Assembly: GCA_038210245.1 (NCBI GenBank)
Contig: JBBQWW010000004.1
Location: 52,480-116,479 of the forward strand
Reading direction: 5' to 3'
DNA: 64,000 nt
Source: Bog-756 sp038210245
GTDB taxonomy: Bacteria > Actinomycetota > Acidimicrobiia > Acidimicrobiales > RAAP-2
In this document: positions 1 through 8,676 of the stretch, one piece after another
Position numbering within the stretch: the first letter of the stretch is position 1
Layout: each line of letters starts with the position of its first letter
The notes under the pieces: generated by a model
Database searches by the model: none
What the model was told of the DNA's origin: nothing
What the model saw: the letters and a program-made list of their open reading frames with translations, nothing else
Program-made: the position numbers and the translations under genes

Positions 1-481
1 TGTTCAGGCTGCCCGAGTGCCAACTGGCGGGGAAGAGGAAGCCGAGGGTGAGGTCGAGGAAGGTGGCACAGCCGTAGGCCACCGAGGCCACGATGGCCAG
101 CAGTCCGATCAGGTTGAGCCAGCCGGTGTAGTAGCCGGCCTTGGGGCCGCCCAGCTTGGACGCCCACCAGTAGATGCCTCCCGAGGTCGGATAGGCCGAC
201 ACCAGCTCAGCCAGGCACAGGCCGATGCACAGGATGAGGGCGGCCAGCACGGGCCAGCCCCAGGCGATGGCCGCCGGTCCACCACCGTTCCACCCACTGG
301 CGAAGGTCGTGAAGCAACCGGCCAGGATGGAGATGATCGAGAACGAGATGGCGAAGTTGGAGAAGCCCGACCACGATCGGTTGAGCTCCTGTTTGTACCC
401 CAGCTCGGCCAGTAGCTCCTCGTCCGAACGGACTCCGAGCGCTTCCGGATCGATCTCGCTTACATCGACACCCTCGGGCAC
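1..481 (-). CDS. APC-family amino acid permease, N-terminal part (cut by window edge)
   Basis: Inner-membrane amino acid/GABA-type permease of the APC superfamily. About 160 codons are visible; the gene continues beyond position 1. A soluble N-terminus of about 35 residues precedes hydrophobic segments. The stretch SGFSNFAISFSIISI and the motif YPTSGGIYWW are typical of bacterial amino acid permeases of the BAT1/GabP type. The GTG start is chosen because AAGGAG lies about 8 nt upstream. It diverges from the monooxygenase gene at 689 across about 200 bp. The substrate cannot be told. Confidence 0.85.
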   Translation of the reverse strand, partial: MPEGVDVSEIDPEALGVRSDEELLAELGYKQELNRSWSGFSNFAISFSIISILAGCFTTFASGWNGGGPAAIAWGWPVLAALILCIGLCLAELVSAYPTSGGIYWWASKLGGPKAGYYTGWLNLIGLLAIVASVAYGCATFLDLTLGFLFPASWHSGSLN

Positions 482-688
482 AGGCGTTCTCCTTCTCGTG
501 GTTCCCCTGGACAGCGAAACCGAAATGAAGCGCGAAACCCCTCGTGACTGGGGGCAAGGTAACACCGAACCGGAGACGTGTCTAGAGGTGTTTCACCGGC
601 AGCGCGGTCCCCCACCCAGGATCCGACGGGCGTCGCGTCGCCCCGGTATCGTCAGGCATCGCACGCACCTGACCGCGAGGGAGCGCAC

Positions 689-2425
689 ATGGCCTTGGAC
701 ATCGGGCGGAGACAGCTGGAACGGGCGATCCGCTCGGCCCGCACGGAGGGTCGGGCCCTCCCCCGCGTGGTCATCGTGGGGGGTGGTCTGTCGGGGTTGG
801 GCACGGCCATCCAGCTCACCCGGGCCGGTCTGCGGGACTTCACCATCCTCGAACAGTCGAACGGCGTCGGGGGGACCTGGAGGGACAATTCCTACCCCGG
901 GAGCGGCTGCGACGTCCCCTCCCACCTGTACTCCTTCTCGTTCGCCTCCAGCGCGGCGTGGACCCGTCGCTTCGCCGACCAGGCCGAGATCCTGACCTAC
1001 GCCGAGGGGCTGGTGGACCGCTTCGGCCTCGGGTCCCATCTGCGCCTGGGCACCACCGTGGAGCGGGTGACCCTCGACGAGGAGTGGGGGCGCTGGTCGG
1101 TGTCGGTGTCGTCGTCCGCGGGCCATGCCGTGCTCGAGGCCGACACCGTGGTGTTCGCCTGCGGCCAGCTCAACCGGCCCCACTCACCCGACATCGAAGG
1201 GATCGAGCGGTTCTCCGGGCCGGTCTGGCACTCGGCCCGGTGGGACCACAGCGTCGATCTGACCGATCAGCAGGTGGCCGTGGTGGGCAGTGGGGCCAGC
1301 GCCATCCAGTTCGTACCCCCGGTGGCCGAAGCGGCGGCAGGGGTGACCATCTACCAGCGTTCCCCCAACTACGTGGGACCGAAGAAGGATCGCCCCTACC
1401 GCCAGTCGACCCGGCGGCTGCTCCGGCGGGTGACACCCCTGGCCCGGGCCTACCGGTGGTGGATCTACTGGTCACTCGAGTTCCGGTGGATCTGGTTCCG
1501 CAAGGACAGTTGGGCGGGTGACCGGCTCCGCCAACTCTTCGAGAAGGAGCTCCGAGCCGGTGTGGTCTCCGACCGCCTTCCCGAGGCCGCGGTGGTGCCT
1601 GACTATCCCATCGGGTGCAAGCGCATCCTCATCTCCAACGACTGGTACCCGACCCTGCTGAAGCCGACGGTCGAGGTGGTCGACGATCCCATCGACCACC
1701 TCGAGGCCGACGCCGTGGTGACCACCGACGGCACCCGACGACCGGCCGACGTCCTGATCTTCGGCACCGGCTTCTCGACCACCGACTTCCTGGCCCACAT
1801 CCCGGTCACCGGCGAGGGTGGGACGACCCTGGCGGACGCCTGGCGGGACGGTGCGCGGGCCTACCGGGGCACCGCCGTCCCCGGCTTCCCCAACTGCTAT
1901 CTCCTCTATGGCCCCAACACCAACCTGGGCCACAACTCCATCCTCTTCATGGTGGAACGCCAACTCAACCTGGTACTCCAGGCCCTGGCCGTTCAGACCG
2001 CCGCCACCCGGGGCTCCGAGCCCCCCCGGGTAGGGGTGTACCCCGACGCCTACCGGCTCGACGACGAGCGCACCCAGCGCATGATGGCCGGGACGGCCTG
2101 GGTGGCCAACTGCCACAGCTGGTACAAGGCCGCCTCAGGTCGGGTCACCAACAACTGGCCCACCTGGACCGTGCGCTACTGGTACGACACCCTCCGGCTG
2201 CGCCCCTCGGAGCTGGGGCTGACGGTCCCGGTCGGATCGACCGGCGTCGGACGGCAGTCACCCCCCGGATCGACGGAGGGAGGTGAGCCCTCGGCCCTGC
2301 CGGTGACTGGGTGCCCTGCCCCCTCGGGGTCGGGGCCACGTGCGACCGACTCGGTCCATGACGGGCAACAGCTCAGAGGAGCCATCGCTCGGTCAGTTCC
2401 TCCACGACCCCCCGGCGAAGGCTGA
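689..2425 (+). CDS. Baeyer-Villiger-type flavin monooxygenase
   Basis: NADPH- and FAD-dependent monooxygenase of 578 aa, expected to insert oxygen into ketones or hydroxylate a lipophilic substrate in the cytosol. The FAD Rossmann motif GGGLSGLG lies near residue 30. The Baeyer-Villiger fingerprint FSGPVWHSARWD fits FxGxxxHxxxW[PD], and the second dinucleotide motif VGSGASAIQ follows. The ATG at 689 is preferred over longer versions because GAGGGAG lies 6 nt upstream. The C-terminus carries about 60 low-complexity Pro/Gly/Ser residues absent from typical relatives. The substrate is unknown. The next gene is a TetR/MFS pair, so a shared detoxification role is possible but unproven. Confidence 0.88.
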   Translation: MALDIGRRQLERAIRSARTEGRALPRVVIVGGGLSGLGTAIQLTRAGLRDFTILEQSNGVGGTWRDNSYPGSGCDVPSHLYSFSFASSAAWTRRFADQAEILTYAEGLVDRFGLGSHLRLGTTVERVTLDEEWGRWSVSVSSSAGHAVLEADTVVFACGQLNRPHSPDIEGIERFSGPVWHSARWDHSVDLTDQQVAVVGSGASAIQFVPPVAEAAAGVTIYQRSPNYVGPKKDRPYRQSTRRLLRRVTPLARAYRWWIYWSLEFRWIWFRKDSWAGDRLRQLFEKELRAGVVSDRLPEAAVVPDYPIGCKRILISNDWYPTLLKPTVEVVDDPIDHLEADAVVTTDGTRRPADVLIFGTGFSTTDFLAHIPVTGEGGTTLADAWRDGARAYRGTAVPGFPNCYLLYGPNTNLGHNSILFMVERQLNLVLQALAVQTAATRGSEPPRVGVYPDAYRLDDERTQRMMAGTAWVANCHSWYKAASGRVTNNWPTWTVRYWYDTLRLRPSELGLTVPVGSTGVGRQSPPGSTEGGEPSALPVTGCPAPSGSGPRATDSVHDGQQLRGAIARSVPPRPPGEG

Positions 2426-2567
2426 GGTGGCGGCGACTCCACCGGACCGTCCGGTCGACCCGCGCCCATGGTTCCGGCAGGCCTCCGGCCGGTGTTCGGG
2501 CCCGGGGCGGGCCGGCGGCTGAAATCGCAGCCAGGAAAAGGAGTCCTCCCAGCTCAGGGAAGAACGG

Positions 2568-2584
2568 AACGGAACGGTTGCGTT
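2568..2584. promoter_or_regulatory. Upstream TetR operator half of a tandem pair (imperfect palindrome)
   Basis: AACGGAAC-G-GTTGCGTT, a 17-bp palindrome with one mismatched pair, overlapping another AACGGAAC copy at 2563. It matches the perfect palindrome 45 bp downstream and sits just upstream of a TetR-family gene. Confidence 0.6.
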
Positions 2585-2612
2585 CTGACCGGGGACCCGG
2601 TACTGTCTAGTG

Positions 2613-2629
2613 AACGGAACAGTTCCGTT
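2613..2629. promoter_or_regulatory. TetR-family operator, perfect palindrome
   Basis: AACGGAAC-A-GTTCCGTT has perfect 8-bp arms around one base and ends 24 bp before the GTG start of the TetR gene. TetR repressors bind such short palindromes, so autoregulation of this gene and control of the following MFS pump is inferred. Confidence 0.75.
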
Positions 2630-2653
2630 TTACGAGTAGCGGAGCAGCCTGAC

Positions 2654-3274
2654 GTGACCACCATCGAGCACGAGGAGTCCACCGGAAGGGCCGACCGCCC
2701 CACCGGACCGCGGGCCGAGGCCCGGGAGCAGGCCATCCTCGACGCCGCCCTCGAGCTGCTGATGGAGGTGGGCTACGACCGCCTGAGCATGGACGCGCTG
2801 GCCGAGCGGGCCCACGCCGGCAAGGCCACCATCTACCGGCACTGGTCGGGCAAGGCCCAGGTGGTGGCCGAGGCCGTCCGACGCATGAAAGGGGCCGGGA
2901 CCGTGGCGGCGTTCCCGTCCACCGGATCGCTCCGGGGCGACTTCTTGGCCGCGCTGGACCAGATCTCGTGCTCGGCCTCGGAGGCCGACGCGGCGGTGAT
3001 CACCGGTGTCATGTCGGCCATGCGCTCGGACCCGGAGCTGGCCGAACTGGTCCGCACCCAGGTGCTCGACAGCAAGAAGGGGGAGTTCAACGGGATCATC
3101 GACCGTGCCGTCCACCGGGGGGAGCTGCCACTCGGCTGCTCGGTGACGGTCGTGGAAGAGGTGATCCCGGCACTCCTCATCAATCGAATGGTCATCCACG
3201 GCCTCTCGATCGACGAGGAGTTCTCGACCCACGTGGTGGACGACATCGTCCTGCCACTGCTTCACCGCCAGTAA
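2654..3274 (+). CDS. TetR/AcrR-family transcriptional repressor
   Basis: DNA-binding regulator of 206 aa. The helix-turn-helix lies around residues 25-70 (AILDAALELLMEVGYDRLSM then AHAGKATIYRHW), followed by a TetR C-terminal ligand domain. The GTG at 2654 is chosen because GGAG lies 9 nt upstream and the two palindromic operators would then be outside the coding region. The MFS exporter gene starts 46 bp downstream on the same strand, the usual arrangement of a repressor with the pump it controls. The ligand is unknown. Confidence 0.88.
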   Translation: MTTIEHEESTGRADRPTGPRAEAREQAILDAALELLMEVGYDRLSMDALAERAHAGKATIYRHWSGKAQVVAEAVRRMKGAGTVAAFPSTGSLRGDFLAALDQISCSASEADAAVITGVMSAMRSDPELAELVRTQVLDSKKGEFNGIIDRAVHRGELPLGCSVTVVEEVIPALLINRMVIHGLSIDEEFSTHVVDDIVLPLLHRQ

Positions 3275-3320
3275 CCCACCGCAGTCCTCCCCCCGTCACC
3301 CCCAACCCGAGGAGTCCCCC

Positions 3321-4826
3321 ATGACCACCGTCACCGAGTTCGACGCAGCCCAGGCACCACCTGGCCCCACCGGATCCGCAGCCGACCCCAAGCGGTGGTG
3401 GGCCCTGGGGGTCATCGCCGTGGCCCAGCTGATGGTGGTGCTCGACGCCTCCATCGTCACCATCGCCCTCCCCTCGGCCCAGCACGCCCTGCACATCTCC
3501 ACGGCCAACCGGCAGTGGGTGGTCACCGCCTACACGCTCTCCTTCGGGGGCCTGCTGCTGCTGGGGGGCCGGATCGCCGACTACGTGGGGCGCAAGCGCA
3601 TCTTCGTCGTCGGCCTGCTGGGCTTCGCCGGGGCCTCGGCCCTCGGCGGCATCGCCGTCAACTCCGCCATGCTGTTCGGGGCCCGCGCCCTACAGGGTGC
3701 GTTCGCCCCGCTGCTGGCCCCGGCCGCGCTCTCCCTCATCTCGGTGACCTTCACCGAGATGAGGGAGAGGGCCACCGCCTTCGGTGTCTACGGCGCCATC
3801 TCGGGTGGAGGCGCCGCCATCGGCCTCATCATGGGGGGCGTACTGACCCAGTACGCCTCGTGGCGCTGGTGCCTGCTGGTCAACGTGCCCATCGCCGTGG
3901 CCGCCGCCCTGGCCTCGCTGCCGGTGGTGCGGGAGTCCAAGGCCCACGGCAACACCAGCTACGACATCCCTGGCGCCGTGACCGTCACCGCCGGCCTGGT
4001 GGCCCTGGTCTACGGGTTCACCAAGGCCGCCTCGGACGGATGGGCGGCCACGGCCACCCTGGGCTTCCTGGGCATGGCGGTGGTCCTGCTGGCCGCGTTC
4101 GTGGCCATCGAGATCAAGTCCAAGAACCCTCTGCTGCCCATGCGGGTCATCCTCGAGCGGAATCGGGGCGGATCCTTCCTCAGCTCGTTCATGGTCGGCG
4201 CCGGCCTCCTCGGGATGTTCCTGTTCCTGACCTACTACTTCCAAGGAAACCTGGGCTACTCGGCCCTCAAGTCGGGCTTCGCCTTCCTGCCCTTCTCAGC
4301 CGGGATCATCGTGGCCGCCGGGGTGTCGAGCAAGCTGCTCCCGCGGTTCGGCCCGCGGGTCCTGATGGCCACCGGGTTCGGGGCCGCCGCCCTGGGCATG
4401 CTCTGGTTGAGCCGGATCACCCCTGACACCACCTACCTGGCTCACGTCCTTCCGGCCGAGATCCTCATCAGCCTGGGCATGGGCCTGGCCTTCGTACCCA
4501 TGAGCAGCACCGCTCTCTACCGGGTCCCGACTCACGACGCCGGGGTCTCGAGCGCCATGGTCAACACCACCCAACAGGTGGGTGGCTCTCTCGGTACCGC
4601 CCTCCTCAACACCGTGGCCGCCTCGGCCACGGCGGCCTACCTGGTGACCCGCTCCGCCAGCCGGGGCACCGTGGAGGCGGCCCAGGTCCACGGCTACACC
4701 GTGGGCTTCATGGTGGGGGCGGCCTGCCTGGTGGTCGCCCTGCTGTCAGCGGTCTTCCTGGTCAACGCCACCAAGGAGGACCTGGCCGACGTGGAGGGCG
4801 TGTCCGGCGAAGTGGTGGTCGTCTAG
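3321..4826 (+). CDS. MFS drug efflux transporter, DHA2 (14-helix) family
   Basis: Proton-driven multidrug exporter of 501 aa in the inner membrane, EmrB/QacA type. The first helix segment carries MVVLDASIVTIALPSAQ, and motif A appears as GGRIADYVGRKR. Motif C-like glycine-rich stretches (AISGGGAAIGLIMGGVLT) and about 14 hydrophobic segments fit the DHA2 group. The stop codon TAG overlaps the stop of the convergent FMN reductase gene (CTAG shared). It is probably co-regulated with the TetR gene upstream. A 41-nt perfect hairpin lies inside the reading frame at 3729-3769. Confidence 0.9.
   Translation: MTTVTEFDAAQAPPGPTGSAADPKRWWALGVIAVAQLMVVLDASIVTIALPSAQHALHISTANRQWVVTAYTLSFGGLLLLGGRIADYVGRKRIFVVGLLGFAGASALGGIAVNSAMLFGARALQGAFAPLLAPAALSLISVTFTEMRERATAFGVYGAISGGGAAIGLIMGGVLTQYASWRWCLLVNVPIAVAAALASLPVVRESKAHGNTSYDIPGAVTVTAGLVALVYGFTKAASDGWAATATLGFLGMAVVLLAAFVAIEIKSKNPLLPMRVILERNRGGSFLSSFMVGAGLLGMFLFLTYYFQGNLGYSALKSGFAFLPFSAGIIVAAGVSSKLLPRFGPRVLMATGFGAAALGMLWLSRITPDTTYLAHVLPAEILISLGMGLAFVPMSSTALYRVPTHDAGVSSAMVNTTQQVGGSLGTALLNTVAASATAAYLVTRSASRGTVEAAQVHGYTVGFMVGAACLVVALLSAVFLVNATKEDLADVEGVSGEVVVV
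3729..3769. repeat. Perfect 19-bp inverted repeat with 3-nt loop inside the MFS gene
   Basis: Arms 3729-3747 and 3751-3769 are exact reverse complements around the loop CCT. The encoded peptide LSLISVTFTEMRERA looks normal for the family, so the hairpin is embedded in conserved coding sequence. A function in mRNA folding is possible; chance cannot be excluded. Confidence 0.85.
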
Positions 4827-5361
4827 GCCGCCGACACCCGGGCCAGTTCGGCCAGGGCCCCGGTGATCCGCTGGCGGATGCCGGGGTCGGCCACCAGGCC
4901 CGGGCCGTCGATCAGGCGCTGGGCACCGGAACCTCGAGACATGCCTCCTCCACGATGAGGGCGTGGGCATACCCGAGCACCGTCCGCAACGAGTGATGGG
5001 TGGCCACCGCCCCCCGGGTGGAGACGTTGAACCACGCCACTGGCTTCTCGTGAATGGCCGCGCGGTGGTCGTCACCGATGGTCCAGTCGAGCAGGTTCTT
5101 GAACGAACCCGGCAGGGCCCCGGCGTACTCAGGGGTGGAGAACACCAGGGCGTCGGCCTCGTGGACCCGGTGGGGGAGGTCCTCCACCGCCGGGTCGAGA
5201 GGGCCCTCGTCGTCGTCCGGATTGAAGTGGGGCAGGAGCCCGAGTCCGGTGTAGAGGGAGCACTCCACCTCGGCCGGGGCGACGACGGCCGCCGTCCGGA
5301 GGGAGGCGGTGTTGGTGGACCGCGCCCGCAGGCTGCCCGAGATCAGCAAGACCCGGCGCAC
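4823..5361 (-). pseudogene. NADPH-dependent FMN reductase with apparent -1 frameshift
   Basis: Flavodoxin-like quinone/azo/FMN reductase. The first 149 codons show the FMN-binding start VLLISGSLRARSTN and the motif STPEYAGALPGSFKNLLDW. The frame then meets TGA at about 4912, but the remaining family-like tail (QRLIDGPGLVADPGIRQRIT onward, 34 residues) continues in the next frame to a stop at 4823. Together they give about 183 aa, the usual length. One missing base in the CCC run near 4921 would explain it. It could be a true mutation, a sequence error, or a shorter but functional protein. It is convergent with, and overlaps the stop of, the MFS gene. Confidence 0.75.
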
Positions 5362-5384
5362 CGGTAGGCCGGCTCCGGCCCGGC

Positions 5385-6350
5385 TCAGCGACCGATGTGA
5401 TCGGCGGGCACCGTGCCCAGCCGTCCGGCCTGGTAGTCCTCGAAGGCCTGGGCCACCTCGTCTTTGGTGTTCATCACGAAGGGGCCGTAGGCGTAGACCG
5501 GCTCCCGGATGGGCCGTCCGCCGAGGATCAGGACGTCGAGGCTCGGGGTTCGGGCGTCCTGTATGGTCGCCGCCCCGATGGAGACCGAGTCACCGTCGCC
5601 GAACACGGCCAGCTGGCCCGTGTGGACCGGTTGTCCGTCCGGTCCCACTGATCCCGTCCCGCCCAGGACATAGACCAGGGCGTTGAATGCCGGTGCCCAT
5701 GGGAGCTCCACCCGGGCCCCCGGTGCCAGGGTGGCGTGGACCATGGCCATGGGTGAGTGGGTGGAGCCCGGACCGGCATGCCCGGCCACGTCACCGGCGA
5801 TCACCCGCAACAGGGTGCCACCGTCGGGGGAGGCCAACAGGGCGACGTTGGACCGGCCGATGTCCTGGTAGCGGGGGGCGATCATCTTGTCGGCCTTGGG
5901 GAGGTTCACCCACAGCTGCACCCCGTGGAACAGCCCACCGCTGGCCACCAGGTCCTCCGGCGGAGCCTCGATGTGCAGGATCCCACCGCCGGCCGTCATC
6001 CACTGGGTGTCCCCGTCGCTGATGAGTCCGCCCCCCCCGATGGAGTCCTGGTGCTGGAAGGTGCCGTCGATCATGTAGGTGACGGTCTCGAAGCCGCGAT
6101 GCGGGTGCCAGGGCGTGCCTTTGGGCTCACCCGGGGCGTACTCCACCTCGCCCATCTGGTCCATATGGATGAACGGGTCGAGGTAGCTGCGATCCACGCC
6201 GGCAAAGGCCCGGCGCACGGGGAAGCCCTCCCCCTCGAATCCGGCCGGCGCCGTGGTCACCGAGACCACCGGACGCGCCGTCCCCACGTGTGGATCCACC
6301 GATCCGATGATCGGCAATGCGCCCACATCGTCCACGGTCACTGCTGGCAT
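5385..6350 (-). CDS. Pirin-family bicupin (quercetinase-like)
   Basis: Cytosolic metal-binding bicupin of 321 aa. The N-terminal cupin has the pirin motif PWHPHRGFETVTY (metal His-Pro-His) and, about 45 residues later, GGGILHIEAPPE supplying the further His and Glu ligands. Some pirins cleave quercetin with dioxygen. The ATG at 6350 follows AGGAGG at a good distance; longer in-frame versions reach into the divergent promoter and look non-coding. The downstream FMN reductase reads the same way, 23 bp away, so they may be cotranscribed. Confidence 0.85.
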   Translation of the reverse strand: MPAVTVDDVGALPIIGSVDPHVGTARPVVSVTTAPAGFEGEGFPVRRAFAGVDRSYLDPFIHMDQMGEVEYAPGEPKGTPWHPHRGFETVTYMIDGTFQHQDSIGGGGLISDGDTQWMTAGGGILHIEAPPEDLVASGGLFHGVQLWVNLPKADKMIAPRYQDIGRSNVALLASPDGGTLLRVIAGDVAGHAGPGSTHSPMAMVHATLAPGARVELPWAPAFNALVYVLGGTGSVGPDGQPVHTGQLAVFGDGDSVSIGAATIQDARTPSLDVLILGGRPIREPVYAYGPFVMNTKDEVAQAFEDYQAGRLGTVPADHIGR

Positions 6351-6424
6351 GGCCACCCTCCTGTTCACTCTCAGGTTGCCACGGCGCACGGGGGTGCGCA
6401 GGCTCCCTTGGCTGTAGAACATTG

Positions 6425-6438
6425 GTTGCGGCCGCAAC
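6425..6438. promoter_or_regulatory. 14-bp perfect palindrome between divergent genes
   Basis: GTTGCGGCCGCAAC lies 75 bp upstream of the pirin start and 126 bp upstream of the RodZ-like gene. It is a plausible regulator site, but no regulator can be assigned. Confidence 0.45.
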
Positions 6439-6564
6439 ATTCCCACGATGGCCCGGTCCGGTCCGGCAGACCGGTGCACCCGGATACAGGTTGGCGCCGA
6501 ACGTGCCGAAAAGACGGAGTGAACAAGTACGCTTGGCTCACTCGGACTAGTCAGGAGATAGCTG

Positions 6565-7656
6565 GTGATCCGGCAACGCGGTGGAGCGACTCGTCGGCGT
6601 GACGAACATGACGATGAGCCGACCTCCTCCGTCGAGGAGATCGGGCGCCAGTTGCGCGAGGCCAGGGAGGAGCGGGGGCTCGACCTGCTGGCCGTCCACG
6701 ATCGTCTCAGCCGACCCATCACCCAGCTCGAGGCGTTGGAGCGGGGCGACCTCTCAAGCCTGCCCGACCAAGCCCTAGCCCTGTCCACACTCCGTCGCTA
6801 CGCCGCCTTCATCGGACTGGACGGCGATGCCCTGGCCCTCCGGATGATCGACGCCTGGTCGGCCTCGTCGTCGGCCAACGGGACCACCCGGAACGAGGGA
6901 GGGGCTGCTGTCACCAATGTGGTGGCCGCGGTGACCACCGGTCCCGATCACCTCCGCGCCTTCACTCAGACCGGGCAGGTCCCGCGGGTGGGCGCCGGGT
7001 CCACCGCCGCCGTCGGCGGATACGGCTACGGCGTGGCCACCGGACCCCCCACCGGAACGTTCCCCGTGGTTCCTCGCCAGGAGCTGCGCCAGAGCAAGCG
7101 GGCCGTGGCCAAGGCCCGACGGAAACTGCGAGCACCCAAGGCCCTCAAGGTGATCACCGGGCTGGCGGCCGTGCTGGTCCTGGCCGTGGTGGCCGGCTGC
7201 GTCATCCTCCAGCAGCGCCCCCAGTGGCTGGTCTCCGCCCACATCCTGCGGGTGGTGGAGCCGGGGGGAGCTCCAGCCGCGGCCACACCTGCCGCCCCGG
7301 GCACCCCCGTCGCTCCGGGCACCCCTGGAGCCCAACCGGCCGGGGCCGTCACGCTCACCGGGTCCAGCGGGCAGACCTCCAACTACTCGGTCACTACCAA
7401 GGCCTTCACCGTCAACATCACCACCACCGGTCCGTGCTGGGTGCAGGTGACCAGCTCCGAGTCATCGTCACCGCTCATCGTCGGGGTCCAGCCGGCCGGC
7501 AAGAAGCTCGCGTATCCGGCCAAGGGGACCATGACCGTTCAGGTCGGCTCGTCGGCGGTGGTGGTCGGCGTCTCCATCAAGGGGAAGGTGGTGTTCTACA
7601 ACGCACCCCACGTCACGCCCTACACCTACGTGTTCACTCCGAAGGCCGCGAACTGA
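6565..7656 (+). CDS. RodZ-like membrane protein with cytoplasmic HTH and external DUF4115-type domain
   Basis: Probable cell-shape/division scaffold of 363 aa. The N-terminal XRE-like helix-turn-helix spans about residues 22-90 (IGRQLREAREERGLDLLAVH). A basic stretch and one membrane segment (VITGLAAVLVLAVVAGCVIL, about residue 195) follow, then an Ala/Pro-rich linker and a beta-rich C-terminal domain resembling that of RodZ. GTG start with AGGAGA upstream. RodZ proteins link MreB to the envelope; no mreB is in the window, so the role is inferred from domain order. Confidence 0.8.
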   Translation: MIRQRGGATRRRDEHDDEPTSSVEEIGRQLREAREERGLDLLAVHDRLSRPITQLEALERGDLSSLPDQALALSTLRRYAAFIGLDGDALALRMIDAWSASSSANGTTRNEGGAAVTNVVAAVTTGPDHLRAFTQTGQVPRVGAGSTAAVGGYGYGVATGPPTGTFPVVPRQELRQSKRAVAKARRKLRAPKALKVITGLAAVLVLAVVAGCVILQQRPQWLVSAHILRVVEPGGAPAAATPAAPGTPVAPGTPGAQPAGAVTLTGSSGQTSNYSVTTKAFTVNITTTGPCWVQVTSSESSSPLIVGVQPAGKKLAYPAKGTMTVQVGSSAVVVGVSIKGKVVFYNAPHVTPYTYVFTPKAAN

Positions 7657-7701
7657 CCCGTTACCGCCGTGCCTGAGTCCCGTGGTCGGTAGTCGGTCGC
7701 C

Positions 7702-8595
7702 TCAGTCGGTGGCGGCCGCCGCCCCGGCCTGGGTGGCCAGTTCGGCATCCAGCTGGGCGTCGTAGCGAGCGCCCTTCCGCTCCTCCACCCGAACCCACTG
7801 TGCGAACACTGGGATCAGGGCCAGGAACGTGAAGAGCTCGGCTCCGACCCACAGGATCCCAGCGCCGGCGTGGGTACTACCCAACGAGTAGATGGACGCC
7901 ACCGGGCGGGTGGTGCTCAAAAGAGCCAGGGCCAGGAACGACTCGATGGGCACGCCCAGCAGCAGACTGGTCATCTTGGCCCCGTGGCTCATCTGCCAGT
8001 GGGGGATGGGATCGAGCCCCACGATCGGCCACCAGAACAGCGTAGAGGCCAAGAAAAAGGCCAGGTTCACCACATCCATCAGCCACATATGTCTCATGGC
8101 GAAGCCCAGGGCGAAGGTCAGGAAGAAGGCGAACATCGAGAAGTAGTACAGGAACGCCACCGGCACCGGATGGGTCACAAGCTTGAACGGTTCCGAGTTG
8201 AGTACACCGAGCAGCCGGACCTTGGTCTGGCGGCTCGACGTCTGCAGGGCCAGGGTCATGGGGGCGCCCATGGCTAGGAGGGGTGGCGCCACCACCATCA
8301 ACAGGAGGTGCTGGATCACGTGGGCCTGGAAGAACTCCATGGTGAACGTGGCCACCGGCGACTGCAGGGCCAGGTCCAACAGGACCAGACCAGAAAGAAA
8401 CGATGCCGTCCGCCTCCAGCTCCAACGCCGACCGCGGGCGGCCTGGTTGGACCGGGCCCGGAGATACCAGGCCGCCGTCACCACCACGGCGGCCAGAACC
8501 AGGAGCGGGAACGGGCTGAACTGCCACTGGGTCAGGGCGGTGTGGGAGTCGAAGGGGATGTATCTCATGCCGGGCATCCCGAGCATCGATCTCAT
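7702..8595 (-). CDS. ctaG: Cytochrome c oxidase assembly factor CtaG (caa3_CtaG family)
   Basis: Polytopic membrane protein of about 297 aa thought to help insert copper into cytochrome oxidase. Conserved features include HVIQHLLLMVVAPPLLAMGAP, FWWPIVGLDPIPHW and a His-containing SMLGMPGMRYIPF N-terminus. About seven hydrophobic segments are visible. The start is uncertain: the ATG at 8595 fits the family, but no clear ribosome site precedes it. It is convergent with the RodZ-like gene. The two membrane protein genes upstream on the same strand may form one operon with it. Confidence 0.82.
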   Translation of the reverse strand: MRSMLGMPGMRYIPFDSHTALTQWQFSPFPLLVLAAVVVTAAWYLRARSNQAARGRRWSWRRTASFLSGLVLLDLALQSPVATFTMEFFQAHVIQHLLLMVVAPPLLAMGAPMTLALQTSSRQTKVRLLGVLNSEPFKLVTHPVPVAFLYYFSMFAFFLTFALGFAMRHMWLMDVVNLAFFLASTLFWWPIVGLDPIPHWQMSHGAKMTSLLLGVPIESFLALALLSTTRPVASIYSLGSTHAGAGILWVGAELFTFLALIPVFAQWVRVEERKGARYDAQLDAELATQAGAAAATD

Positions 8596-8676
8596 GTCCG
8601 GCACGGAACCAGCGTACCGATCGCCGCCGTCCCCGCCCAACCGGGCCCGGGCCGCTCGGACCGGGCCGGGACCCCA

